Of a stretch of 64,000 nucleotides of DNA, positions 27,901-36,031 are shown in pieces. Under the pieces are notes generated by a model. That model searched no databases. It was not told where the DNA came from and worked only from the letters and a program-made list of their open reading frames with translations. A program made the position numbers and the translations under genes. This DNA comes from Acidimicrobiales bacterium (GTDB taxonomy: Bacteria; Actinomycetota; Acidimicrobiia; Acidimicrobiales; Iamiaceae), in NCBI GenBank assembly GCA_035630295.1, contig DASQKY010000042.1:310001-374000 (forward strand), written 5' to 3'. Every line of letters begins with the position of its first letter. Within the stretch, counting starts at the first letter, position 1.

Positions 27901-28494
27901 CTCCTCGACCAGGTCCCAGTTGGTGTCGAAGGTCCGGGCCAGGGCCCGGGGGGTGCTGTCGCGGGCGCCCGCCGCGAACAGCAGGAGCAGGGTGCGGGCG
28001 TACGCCGGGTCCTCGAACAGCGCGTCGCTGAACCGGGCCCAGCGCCGCTCGAACTGCACGCCGGAGGTGACCTCGTCGAGGACCTCGATGCGGGGCGGGA
28101 GGCCGGCCTCCACCGGGTGCTCGGCCAGGATGCGCTGGGCGAAGGAGTGCAGGGTGCCGATGGCCGCCCCGTCCAGCTCGTCCAGGGCGGCGCGGGCGGC
28201 GTCGGCCCCGGGCCGGTCGGGCCCGTCGACCGCCACCCGTTCCAGGGCCTGGCGCAGCCGCTCGCGGAGCTCGGCCCCGGCCTTCTCGGTGAAGGTGATG
28301 GCGGCCACCGCGCCGAGGGGCACCGGGTCGGGGCCGGTGGCGGGGTCGGCCGGCGTGGTGACCAGGGCTCGCACCCGGTCGACGAGGGCGGTGGTCTTGC
28401 CCGAGCCGGCCCCGGCCTCGACGAACAGGGTGCGCCCCAGGTCGCCGGCGATGCGGTGGCGGGCGGCCTGGTCGGGGGGCGGGGCCTCAGCCAC
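24937..28494 (-). CDS. AddA-like UvrD-family helicase/nuclease
   Basis: 1185 residues, GTG start overlapping the end of the AddB-like gene by 8 bases. Walker A is AGAGSGKT (27-34, K33). Motif II is LLLDEFQDTDPIQ, with the further superfamily 1 motifs GDPKQSIYRFRRAD, MTIHAAKGLEFP and VAATRARDHLV. The C-terminus carries a PD-(D/E)XK nuclease core (EGYVDLLYRGPDGLVVVDYKT). The architecture is that of AddA/RecB: ATP-driven strand separation coupled to cutting, for double-strand break resection. The paired upstream gene encodes the second subunit. Mycobacterial AdnAB is an alternative name for such pairs; which branch applies needs a tree. Confidence 0.92.
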   Translation of the reverse strand: MAEAPPPDQAARHRIAGDLGRTLFVEAGAGSGKTTALVDRVRALVTTPADPATGPDPVPLGAVAAITFTEKAGAELRERLRQALERVAVDGPDRPGADAARAALDELDGAAIGTLHSFAQRILAEHPVEAGLPPRIEVLDEVTSGVQFERRWARFSDALFEDPAYARTLLLLFAAGARDSTPRALARTFDTNWDLVEERVPAHAEAPGPVTDRLEAVLDRVDTACRQVELCHDPTDLLAERLGQVAEWLRGVRDASDELAALEALRAAREANLPSFRCRGGRAGSWSVPVARVKADLAEAGEAIDTALAGVATECAHHLGSAIRAFTLASADERRRAGQLEFHDLLVMARSLLRDPVHGARVRTALHQRYQRLLLDEFQDTDPIQIELAVRIAAAEPGSEAAGSAPWDEVEVAPGRLFVVGDPKQSIYRFRRADVALFLAAADRFAPRPEGPVSLTANFRTGAGIIDWVNTTFSELLDEVPAHDLLVPSQPAYTPLDAVRPDPPVGPAVAVLGRAAHEPGTRSGAVRTAEAADVVATVRRAMAERWQVDDRRGGWRDATLGDVTILVPARTSLPYLEDALTEAGIAYRAEASSLVYATRAVRDLLMVARAVADPTDHLRIVSALRTPLFGCGDDDLFRFKVERGGHWGYLGPQPDTVPDDDPVAAGLAALAHWHDRRAWLSPSALLEDVARHRRALELAFAEGRPRDVWRRLRFVIDQARAWSDATGGNLRDYLGWIGHQTVEGARVAEAVLPETDDDAVRIMTIHAAKGLEFPITIVSGLSSTPGSGPRAGDARFPPEGGVAYYLGKHAETPEFTASRPLDEQMGFDERVRLLYVAATRARDHLVVSLHRAGRKRPPSSPASRTNAEILVDGMGERLARLPDAAGDGPAPPTPPAAPPVAPPAPFATWRAEHQAALAAAGRPTTVSATALTEEGGPEVEPPEPAGPEDEPAPPPPAGPEGQLALDFSGPPRPPDLDRAPDGADAGLRKRPGDLDRPPWLKGRYGTAVGRAVHGVLQTVPLDAAPDDPAVAAAVAAQCQAEAVPDRAATVQELVGRALGSPSVREAAARPHWREIFACTPVGDEDRLLEGYVDLLYRGPDGLVVVDYKTAGTAEPAELDRRVDGYRRQGASYALAVARATAEPVVRVTFCFLTPDGAVERHLDDLAAAVAEVEAAVRAGTALELA

Positions 28495-31400
28495 CGTCGC
28501 TCCCCTGGTCGTCGCCGTCGCCGTCGCCGCTGGTGTCGGAGGCGGTCCGGCGTTCGGGGTCGATGAGGGCCAGGTAGGGGGCCAGGGCCGGGTCGCCGGC
28601 CTTGGCCGCCCAGGCCCGGCGCAGGTCGCCCACGCCGAGGAAGTCGGGGTCGCACGACCAGCAGTCGTTGAACGGGGAGGAGTCGTTGTCGGTGGGGTGG
28701 GAGACGAACAGGCCGCCCTCGATGCCCTCCACGATGAGGCCCAGGGTGTCGCTGATGCGCTCCTCGACCTCGGGGGTGAGGGTGTAGCCGTGGCGGGCCC
28801 ACCGCCCGCGGCTGGACACGAACCAGTACTCGGCCCGCACCGGCCCGTCGGGGTGCCCGGTGGCGGCCCGGGCCGCGGCGCCGTACACCGCCAGCTGGAG
28901 GCGCCGGCCGCCCTGGTCGGGGTCGGCCTCGGACAGGCCGGCGTAGGCCTGGGCCCGGCCCGTCTTGTAGTCCGCCACCAGCAGGCCCCCGTCGCCGGTC
29001 AGGTCGATGCGGTCGGCCTTGCCCCGGAACCGGACGTGGCGGCCGTCGGGCAGGGGCAGGGCGACGGCCTCGACGCCGTCGTCGGCGAAGCCGAAGCCCA
29101 GCTCGGCGGCCAGGTGCCGCCCGCCGTGGACCCGGCGCACGTCCTCGTCGAAGGTGAGGGTGCCGTCCAGGTCGGCCAGGATCCGCTCCCGGTCCCGGTT
29201 CCAGAACAGGGTGCGGCCGGTACGGCCCATGGCCTCGTAGGCCGCGAAGACCTGGCCCGCCAGCTCCCGGACCCGGGCCCGGTCGGCCGCGCTCCAGCGG
29301 TCCGCGGGGCCGGGTCGCTCGGCCGGCGGCCGGGCCAGCACCTCCCGCACGAACAGCTCCAGCACCTCGTGCACGACGCTGCCCCGGTCGGCCGGGGTGA
29401 TGGCCAGGGCGTCCTCGGGGTTGTCCAGCTCCCGCACCCGCAGGACGTCGCGCAGGAAGTGGTCGAAGGGGCAGCGGGCCCACCGCTCCAGCCCGGTGGC
29501 CGAGGCCACCTTGGCCCCCTCGGGGTCGGCCGGGGAGGCGACGGGCAGGTCGGCCAGCCGGCCGTCGTAGCGGGTGAGGCGGTCGCTGGCCCGGCCCGCC
29601 ACCAGGTCGGCCCCGGCCGAGAGCACCGGGTCGCCCAGGGCCCGCACGGCGTCGAGGGAGCGGGGGCCGGCTCCGGCGGTCAGCAGGGCCCGCAGCCGGT
29701 GCTCCTGCTCGGTGGCCGGGCTGGCCGCGGCCCGGAGGCCGGCGTCGAAGGAGGCCACGTGGTGGACCCAGGGGGCGTCGGCCGCGGCCAGGTCGTCGGC
29801 CCACCACCGCTGGCCGGCCAGGGCGGAGGCCACGTCGAGCACCCAGCGGGACGGCACCCGCTCGCCCGAGCGGCGCAGGTCGCCCCGGGGCACCGACAGC
29901 ACCTGGGCCCGGGCCCCGGCCAGGGCGGCCAGCAGGTGCCGGTGCTGGCGCCCCAGGCCGGACCGGCGCAGGGGCAGGGTGCCCCCGGCGGCGCGGCGCT
30001 CGCCGTCGGGCAGGAGCGAGTCGTCGCCGGGGGCGGCCGGCAGGAGGCCCTCGGCTCCCCCCACCACGACCACCAGGTCCAGGTCGAGGCCCAGGCCCAT
30101 GGCCAGGGAGCCGACCAGGACGCCGTCGCCCAGGCGACCGACCCGGCCGGAGTCGGTGTCGAGCTCGACGGCCAGGGTGCGCCGGGCCACGGCCAGGGGG
30201 ACCGGGCCCTCCACCGCGTCGAGGGCCCCCAGCCGGTCGAGGGCCACCTCGATCCGCTCGGCGGCCCGCCGCTCCCCCTCGGGCCAGGGGCCCCGCTGGG
30301 CGGCCGGGCCCAGCAGCCGGTCGAGCAGGCGCCGGGCCCAGCGGGCGTGCTCGCCCCACGGGCGGGGCTGCGACCCGGCCCGGGTCACCTCGTCGATCAG
30401 GCCCAGGACGAAGCCCCGCAGGGCCCGGCCCCGGCCCGCCCGCTGCTCGAGCTGGGCCACGCGCCCGGCGTCGCCCCGGGCCGCGGCCAGGGCCCGGGCC
30501 TCGGCCTCGTGCTCGTCGGCCCAGGTGGCCAGGCGCCGGTCCCAGTGGTCGCGGCCGCCCACCACCCCGGCGTCCCGGGACATCTGCTCCCACCGGGTGA
30601 CGGGCGCCGGTCGCCCGTCGTGGAGGATCGGGGCGCCGGCCAGCCAAGCCAGGACGCCGCTGCGGGGCCAGCCGGCGTCGGCCAGGGCGAACAGGCCCAG
30701 GAGGGTGCGCCCCGCGGCCCGGGCCGAGAGGGGGGCGGGGGAGGCGCCGTTGCGGGGGATGCCGGCCGCTTCCAGGTGCTCGTGGAGGAGGCGGGCGTAG
30801 GGGTCCGGCGCCGGGTGCAGGACGGCGATGCGATCGAGGGGGGTCCCGGCCCGGGCCGCGTCGACCACGGCCCGCACCGCGGCCCGCACCTCGTCGTCGG
30901 CGTCGGAGGCGGTGGTGATCCGGGTCCGTTCGGGCGACACCGGGAGCGGGCCGGTGGGGATCTCCACCTCGGGGAGCCCCAGTCGGGCCAGGGCGGCGGC
31001 CACCTCGGCGTCGGCCGCCGGCACGCCGGTGGTGCCGGCCACCACCGTGGTGGGGGCCACGGCGGCCACGGCCCGGAGCAGGGCGGCGGCGTGGAGGGTG
31101 AGGGCCTGGGGGAGGTGCACGACCACGGTGCCCAGCTCGGCCCCGGCCCGGGGTTCGCCGGCCAGCCGGTCGGTGGCCGCGGCCAGCAGGTCCTCCTCGT
31201 CGTACCAGCGCTCGGCCAGGGCGGCGCGGGCCGCCCGGTGGATGCGCACCACCTCGGCGGCCCGGGGCCCGGCCCCGGCCAGGGCCGAGAGGGCGGCGGG
31301 GGGGACGTCGCGCAGCTCGCGGTAGCTGGCCACCAGGGCGGCCTCGGTGGCCGGGTGGTCGGCCACGGCGGCGAACAGGCCGGCCTCGGTGGCCAGGGCG

Positions 31401-31708
31401 GCCCGCACCGCGGCGGCCAGCACCGGGGTGGAGACCGGGCGCCGGCCCTGGCCGGCCAGCGTGGCCGCCCCCAGCAGCTCGGCCAGCCGGTGGGGGGTCA
31501 GGAAGGTGGCACCGGCCAGGCCCCGCCCCCGGGGCCCGAGCGGGCCGGCGGCCAGCCGCCGGCGGGCGGTGACGCCCACGTGGTTGGACGGGACCAGGAC
31601 CGTGGTGGGGGCCAGCAGGTCATCGACCTTGGCCCGGGCCACGGCCTCCCGCAGGGCGGCCAGCGCCGGGGGACCGTACGGCACCAGGCGCAGGTCGATC
31701 GGGGCCAC
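28487..31708 (-). CDS. AddB-like helicase-nuclease subunit (PD-(D/E)XK)
   Basis: 1073 residues from GTG 31708. A GTG at 31717 is in frame but lies inside the TAGAGT box, so 31708, 7 nt downstream of the box, is preferred. The N-terminal half is an AddB-like inactivated helicase: where Walker A is expected (TTVLVPSNHVGVTARRRL) there is no GKT. The C-terminal nuclease shows GSVVHEVLE, RGKADRIDLT and LLVADYKTG, with a preceding ARCPFDHFLRDVL and a later CWSC, the Cys positions that bind a 4Fe-4S cluster in AddB. The fourth Cys is not evident. It forms a two-gene operon with the AddA-like gene for DNA end resection. Confidence 0.88.
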   Translation of the reverse strand: MAPIDLRLVPYGPPALAALREAVARAKVDDLLAPTTVLVPSNHVGVTARRRLAAGPLGPRGRGLAGATFLTPHRLAELLGAATLAGQGRRPVSTPVLAAAVRAALATEAGLFAAVADHPATEAALVASYRELRDVPPAALSALAGAGPRAAEVVRIHRAARAALAERWYDEEDLLAAATDRLAGEPRAGAELGTVVVHLPQALTLHAAALLRAVAAVAPTTVVAGTTGVPAADAEVAAALARLGLPEVEIPTGPLPVSPERTRITTASDADDEVRAAVRAVVDAARAGTPLDRIAVLHPAPDPYARLLHEHLEAAGIPRNGASPAPLSARAAGRTLLGLFALADAGWPRSGVLAWLAGAPILHDGRPAPVTRWEQMSRDAGVVGGRDHWDRRLATWADEHEAEARALAAARGDAGRVAQLEQRAGRGRALRGFVLGLIDEVTRAGSQPRPWGEHARWARRLLDRLLGPAAQRGPWPEGERRAAERIEVALDRLGALDAVEGPVPLAVARRTLAVELDTDSGRVGRLGDGVLVGSLAMGLGLDLDLVVVVGGAEGLLPAAPGDDSLLPDGERRAAGGTLPLRRSGLGRQHRHLLAALAGARAQVLSVPRGDLRRSGERVPSRWVLDVASALAGQRWWADDLAAADAPWVHHVASFDAGLRAAASPATEQEHRLRALLTAGAGPRSLDAVRALGDPVLSAGADLVAGRASDRLTRYDGRLADLPVASPADPEGAKVASATGLERWARCPFDHFLRDVLRVRELDNPEDALAITPADRGSVVHEVLELFVREVLARPPAERPGPADRWSAADRARVRELAGQVFAAYEAMGRTGRTLFWNRDRERILADLDGTLTFDEDVRRVHGGRHLAAELGFGFADDGVEAVALPLPDGRHVRFRGKADRIDLTGDGGLLVADYKTGRAQAYAGLSEADPDQGGRRLQLAVYGAAARAATGHPDGPVRAEYWFVSSRGRWARHGYTLTPEVEERISDTLGLIVEGIEGGLFVSHPTDNDSSPFNDCWSCDPDFLGVGDLRRAWAAKAGDPALAPYLALIDPERRTASDTSGDGDGDDQGSDGG

Positions 31709-31715
31709 CTCGCGC

Positions 31716-31721
31716 ACTCTA
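31716..31721 (-). promoter_or_regulatory. -10 element (TAGAGT) for the addBA-like operon
   Basis: Minus-strand TAGAGT ends 7 nt before GTG 31708 and overlaps the alternative GTG at 31717, which argues against the upstream start. Confidence 0.6.
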
Positions 31722-31756
31722 TGCAGCGGGTGGGACAGGCCCGCCCGGCGGGGCCG

Positions 31757-32206
31757 TCAGCCCTCGTCGTCCATCTGCTCCAGGGCGGCGACCAGGAGGG
31801 CGGCTTCGGCGTCGGTGAGGCCGGCGTCGCGGTGGATGCGGGTGTAGTTGGCCAGGGGCATGGAGCCGTCCTCGATCGACTCGGCGGCGTCGTCGGCCTC
31901 GCCGTCGTCGCGGTCCCACTCGGAGAAGTTCAGCTCCTCCCGGCCGCCCTCCACGTCGCGGCGCACCAGCCACGACATGGGGGCCACGTACGAGTACGGC
32001 GGCCAGTCGGTCTCGTTGCTGTGGCAGTCGTAGCAGGAGCTCCGGGCGATGGCCTCGGCCTGGGCCGAGGGCCAGGGGGCGTCCTCGGTGACCGGCGGGT
32101 TGGACTTGGTCCACCCGTAGGGCACCAGCTGCAGGGCCAGGACCACCACCAGCATCCCACCGGCGGCGATCAGGAGGGGTCGCCGCAGCCGGCCCAGTCG
32201 TGCCAT
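31757..32206 (-). CDS. Haem-binding domain membrane protein (CxxCH)
   Basis: 149 residues from ATG 32206. One membrane span (10-29) is followed by an extracytoplasmic domain with SSCYDCHSNET, a c-type haem motif (C58, C61, H62), then WPPYSYVAPMSWLVRRDV and HRDAGLTDAEAALLVAAL. This matches the small haem-binding domain family (PF14376 type), thought to carry a single haem at the membrane surface. No cytochrome maturation or oxidase genes are adjacent. A TACCGT box 6 nt upstream supports the start. It is divergent from the acyl-CoA dehydrogenase gene. Confidence 0.85.
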   Translation of the reverse strand: MARLGRLRRPLLIAAGGMLVVVLALQLVPYGWTKSNPPVTEDAPWPSAQAEAIARSSCYDCHSNETDWPPYSYVAPMSWLVRRDVEGGREELNFSEWDRDDGEADDAAESIEDGSMPLANYTRIHRDAGLTDAEAALLVAALEQMDDEG

Positions 32207-32212
32207 CGCTCG

Positions 32213-32218
32213 ACGGTA
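32213..32218 (-). promoter_or_regulatory. -10 element (TACCGT) for the haem-binding protein gene
   Basis: Minus-strand TACCGT ends 6 nt before ATG 32206. Confidence 0.55.
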
Positions 32219-32289
32219 TGCCCGCTCGGCTCCCCCCGCAGACGTGGGCTCGACGGCGCGGCCGTAGGGACCCGCGGTAGACACGGGGC

Positions 32290-33917
32290 ATGGCCACCGC
32301 CACCCACGAGGTGCTCAACCAGCCACCGCCCCTGGAGGGCCACGATGCCGCCCAGCTCGACCGGGCCCTGATGGAGGGGGTGGCCCGGGAGGGGGCCGCC
32401 GACCGGGGGGCCGAGGTGCGGCGGGTGGGCGCCTTGGCTGGCGAGGCCCGCTGGATCCGGGCCGGCGAGACCGCCAACCGCTTCGGTCCCGAGCTGCGCA
32501 CCCACGACCGCTACGGCCACCGCGTCGACACCGTGGACTACCACCCCTCCTACCACGAGCTGCTGGAGGTGGCCGTGGGCGAGGGCCTGGCCGGCGCGCC
32601 GTGGGCCGACCCGGGCCCCGCCCCGCACGTCACCCGGGCCGCCAAGTTCGCCCTGTGGACCCAGGTGGAGGCCGGCCACGGGTGCCCGGTGTCGATGACC
32701 TACTCCATCGTCCCCGCCCTCCGGGCCCAGCCCGAGCTGGCCGCGGTGTGGGAGCCGAAGCTGACGTCGCGCACCTACGACCCGGCCCCCGGCCCGGTGG
32801 GCGACAAGGTGGGCGCCATCGCCGGCATGGCCATGACCGAGAAGCAGGGCGGCTCCGACGTCCGGGCCAACACCACCCGGGCCACGGCCACCAACGGTGG
32901 CGGGCCCGGGGCCGAGTACGCCCTGGTGGGCCACAAGTGGTTCTGCTCGGCGCCCATGAGCGACCTGTTCCTCATGCTGGCCCAGACCGACGCCGGCCTG
33001 TCGTGCTTCGCGGTGCCCCGCTGGCTGCCCGACGGCACCCGCAACGCCATCGCCATCCAACGGCTGAAGGACAAGCTGGGCAACCGCTCCAACGCCTCCA
33101 GCGAGATCGAGGTGGACGGCGCCCTGGGCACCCTGGTGGGGAGGAGGGGCGGGGCATCCGCACCATCCTGACCATGGTCAACCACACCCGGCTCGACTGC
33201 GTGATCGGGGTGACGGGCCAGATGCGGGCCGGCCTGAGCCAGGCCGTGCACCACAGCCGGCACCGCTCGGCCTTCGGCCGGCGGCTGGCCGACCAGCCCC
33301 TCATGGCCAACGTGCTGGCCGACCTGGCCGTCGAGTCCGAGGCGGCCACCACCACCATGCTGCGCCTGGCCGGGGCCTATGACCGGGGCGAGGGCGCCTT
33401 CGCCCGCATCGCCACCGCGGTGGCCAAGTACTGGATCTGCAAGCGGGCCCCGATGGTGACGGCCGAGGCCCTGGAGTGCCTGGGCGGGGCCGGCTACGTC
33501 GAGGAGTCGCCCATGCCCCGCCTGTTCCGGGAGTCGCCCCTCAACGGCATCTGGGAGGGCTCCGGCAACGTCATGTGCCTGGATGTGCTGCGGGCCGCGG
33601 CCCGCGAGCCCGAGTCGGTCGAGGCCCTGCTGGCCGAGCTGGACCTGGCTCAGGGGGCCGACCCCAGGCTGGATCGGGCGGTGGCCGACCTCCACGCCGA
33701 GCTGGCCGACCTGGAGGGGATGGAGGGCCGGGCCCGCCGCATCGTGGAACGGGCCGCCCTGGCCCTCCAGGGCTCCCTGCTGGTGCGCCACGCCCCGGGC
33801 CCGGTGGCCGACGCCTTCTGCGCCTCCCGCCTGGCCGGCGACGGTGGCCTGGCCCTGGGCACCCTCCCGCCCGGGGTCGACACCGGCGCCATCGTGGCCC
33901 GCGCCTGGCCGGCGTGA
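32290..33917 (+). pseudogene. AidB-like acyl-CoA dehydrogenase, interrupted by a one-base frameshift
   Basis: Two overlapping frames together encode one protein of about 542 residues. The first frame runs from ATG 32290 with HEVLNQPPPLEGHDA, MTEKQGGSDVRANTT and NRSNASSEIEVDGALGTLVG, then leaves the family. The second frame resumes with RGIRTILTMVNHTRLDC and continues through ECLGGAGYVEESPMPRLFRESPLNGIWEGSGNV to the stop at 33915. Joining them needs one extra base at the G-run 33138-33141 (expected LVGEEGRGI). The family is the AidB-like FAD acyl-CoA dehydrogenases of the alkylation response. The rest of the sequence is intact and unusually well conserved, so either a sequencing error in a homopolymer or a very recent mutation is likely. 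Confidence 0.85.
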
Positions 33918-33971
33918 CCGTGGCCCGCCGGCGGCCGGGGCGGGCGGTGGTCGGTCGTCGTGGGTGAGGCC

Positions 33972-35015
33972 ATGGCGGCGTACCGCATCGTGGCCTGGGG
34001 GCGGGCGCCCGAGCTGGTCGAGGTGCCGGTGCCCGAGGTGGGGCCCGGGCAGGTCCTGGTCGAGGTGGCCGGGTGCGGGCTGTGCCACTCCGACCTGGCC
34101 ATGGCGGCCATGCCGGCCGAGGTGGGCCGGGCCCTGGGCTGGCGGGTGCCCTTCACCCTGGGCCACGAGACCGCCGGGCGGGTGGCGGCCGTGGGGGCCG
34201 GGGTCGGGGGCTTGGCCGTGGGCGACCCGGTGGCCCTCACCTCGCCCTCGTCCTGCGGGGCCTGCGCCCATTGCCGGGCCGGCCGCGATTCGGCCTGCCC
34301 GCACGGCGACACCGGCCGGGGCTATGGCCGGGACGGGGGGCTGGCCCGCTACGTGCGGGTCGACCACCCCCGGGAGGTGCTGCCCCTCGGCGGGCTCGAC
34401 CCCCGGCACGCCGGGCCCCTGACCGACGCCGGGGCCACCTCGTTCCACGCCGTGCGCCGGGTCGGCCCGGCGCTGGGCCCCGGTGCGGTGGCCGTGGTCA
34501 TCGGGGTCGGTGGGCTGGGCGGCCTCGCGGTGCAGATCCTCCGGGCCGTCACCGGCGCCCGGGTGGTGGCCGTCGACCTGGACCCCGCCCGCCGGGACCG
34601 GGCCCGGGCCCTGGGGGCCCACGAGGTGGTGGACGGGGCGGCGGAGCGATTGCACCGGGTGCTGCGGGGCCACGCCGCCGACGGGCTGGACGGCGTGGAC
34701 GCGGTGATCGACGTGGTGGGCACCGACGCCACCATCGCCGCCGGGATGCGGGCCCTGCGCCGGGGCGGGGCCTTCGTCCTGGTCGGGGCGGCGGGCGGCG
34801 GGTACCCCCGGCCCTGGTTCGGGGGCCTGCCCCGGGAGGCCACCATCAGCACGGTGCAGGGCTCGGCCCGGGCCGACGCCGAGGCGGTGGTGGCCCTGGC
34901 CGCCGAGGGCCGGGTCCGCGTCGACGTGGACGAGTACCCCCTGGCTCGGGTGGCCGAGGCCTACGCCGCCCTCGACGCCGGCACCCTCACCGGCCGGGCC
35001 GTGGTCGTGCCCTGA
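33972..35015 (+). CDS. Zinc-dependent alcohol dehydrogenase (MDR family)
   Basis: 347 residues from ATG 33972, with GGTGAGG just upstream; a GTG four codons earlier is possible. The catalytic zinc ligands are C38 (GCGLCHSD) and H65-E66 (GHETAG). The structural zinc loop has C95, C98, C101 and C109. The Rossmann motif is VIGVGGLGGLA, followed by VVAVDLDPARRD, whose Asp favours NAD. MDR enzymes of this type oxidise alcohols or formaldehyde conjugates; substrate unknown. It follows the dehydrogenase pseudogene by 54 bases in the same direction and is divergent in function from the convergent cupin gene. Confidence 0.92.
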   Translation: MAAYRIVAWGRAPELVEVPVPEVGPGQVLVEVAGCGLCHSDLAMAAMPAEVGRALGWRVPFTLGHETAGRVAAVGAGVGGLAVGDPVALTSPSSCGACAHCRAGRDSACPHGDTGRGYGRDGGLARYVRVDHPREVLPLGGLDPRHAGPLTDAGATSFHAVRRVGPALGPGAVAVVIGVGGLGGLAVQILRAVTGARVVAVDLDPARRDRARALGAHEVVDGAAERLHRVLRGHAADGLDGVDAVIDVVGTDATIAAGMRALRRGGAFVLVGAAGGGYPRPWFGGLPREATISTVQGSARADAEAVVALAAEGRVRVDVDEYPLARVAEAYAALDAGTLTGRAVVVP

Positions 35016-35051
35016 GCGACAGCCAGGGCCCACCGCCGGCCGGCCGCCCCC

Positions 35052-36005
35052 CTAGGTGAAGCGGATGTCGAGGGTGCGCAGGTAGGTGTGGAGGCCGGCG
35101 TCCTGGACGGGCAGGAGGTGGGCCTCGACGCCGGACTCGTTGTGGTGGGCGTGCCACCAGCCCGGAGGGGTGACGAAGGCTCCGCCCGGCTCCCAGTCGA
35201 CCCGCTGGGGCTCGACGATCTCGCCGCCGGCGGAGAGGCGGGGCCCGACCAGCGTGTAGCAGCCGGGCGCGCAGTCGAGGATGAGGTCGAGGGCCACGGA
35301 CTGGTGGCGGTGGGGTCGCTGCACCGCGCCCACCGGCAGCAGGCCGACCATGGCCCACAGCACGTGGGTGGCGGTCAGGGTCTGATCCTGTTCGGCGTTG
35401 GCCAGCAGCACGCTGACCCGGTTGCGGCGCTCGGCCCCGGGCTCGGCCGCCACCCGGGCCAGCTCCTCGGCGCACCGGGCGGCCGGGAACAGGGTGGGCC
35501 GCAGGCGCCGCTCGGTGGGGGCCACGCCCAGGTACCGCAGCAGCGGCTCGTCGGTGACCCAGTAGAGGGTGGCGTCGGTGCCGGCCCGGTGGGTCGACCG
35601 GCAGCCGGCAGGCAGCGCCATCACGTCGCCCCGCTCCCAGGCCAGGCTCCCGCCGTCGATCTCGGACGTGCCGCGGCCCTCCATGACCACGTACAGCTCG
35701 GAGGTGGCGACCGGGGCGGTGGCCACCTCCTCGCCGGCCCGGATGCGCACGAAGCTGGCCAGCAGGGCCGGGCTGGTGGCCGGTCCCCGGTCGATGCCCA
35801 GCGGGCCGGACAGGTCCAGGGGGATGACGCCGGTGGGGGCGTCGCGGTGGAGTCGGGCCGGGAACGTGGCCACCGGGACGAGGGGCGTGGTGCGGCCCAC
35901 CGGGTTGGCGGCCCGGGTGTACTCGTGGAAGCGGGCGTCGCCGGTCCAGTCCTCGACCGCGGGGCCGACCGCCAGCCCCGGGCCCGGGGGATCGGTGAGC
36001 GTCAT
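35052..36005 (-). CDS. Bicupin protein (gentisate dioxygenase-like)
   Basis: 317 residues with two cupin domains. The first (about 75-160) has ASFVRIRAGEE and SELYVVMEGRG; the second (about 225-310) has RPHRHQSVALDLIL with two metal-binding His and HAHHNESG near the end. The layout resembles gentisate or salicylate 1,2-dioxygenase and related ring-cleavage enzymes, but the match is by fold and His positions only. It lies 26 bases downstream of a flavin monooxygenase gene in the same orientation, so a shared catabolic transcript is likely. A CAGACT hexamer 6 nt before the ATG could also serve as an internal promoter. Confidence 0.75.
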   Translation of the reverse strand: MTLTDPPGPGLAVGPAVEDWTGDARFHEYTRAANPVGRTTPLVPVATFPARLHRDAPTGVIPLDLSGPLGIDRGPATSPALLASFVRIRAGEEVATAPVATSELYVVMEGRGTSEIDGGSLAWERGDVMALPAGCRSTHRAGTDATLYWVTDEPLLRYLGVAPTERRLRPTLFPAARCAEELARVAAEPGAERRNRVSVLLANAEQDQTLTATHVLWAMVGLLPVGAVQRPHRHQSVALDLILDCAPGCYTLVGPRLSAGGEIVEPQRVDWEPGGAFVTPPGWWHAHHNESGVEAHLLPVQDAGLHTYLRTLDIRFT

Positions 36006-36031
36006 GGCCCCAGTCTGCCGGCTCGCCGGCC

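Noticed and set aside
27452-32371. A 1639-codon open frame on the plus strand opposite the addBA-like genes
   Set aside because: It mirrors the codon pattern of two well-supported genes on the other strand and shows only low-complexity residues. High GC makes stop codons rare in such shadow frames.
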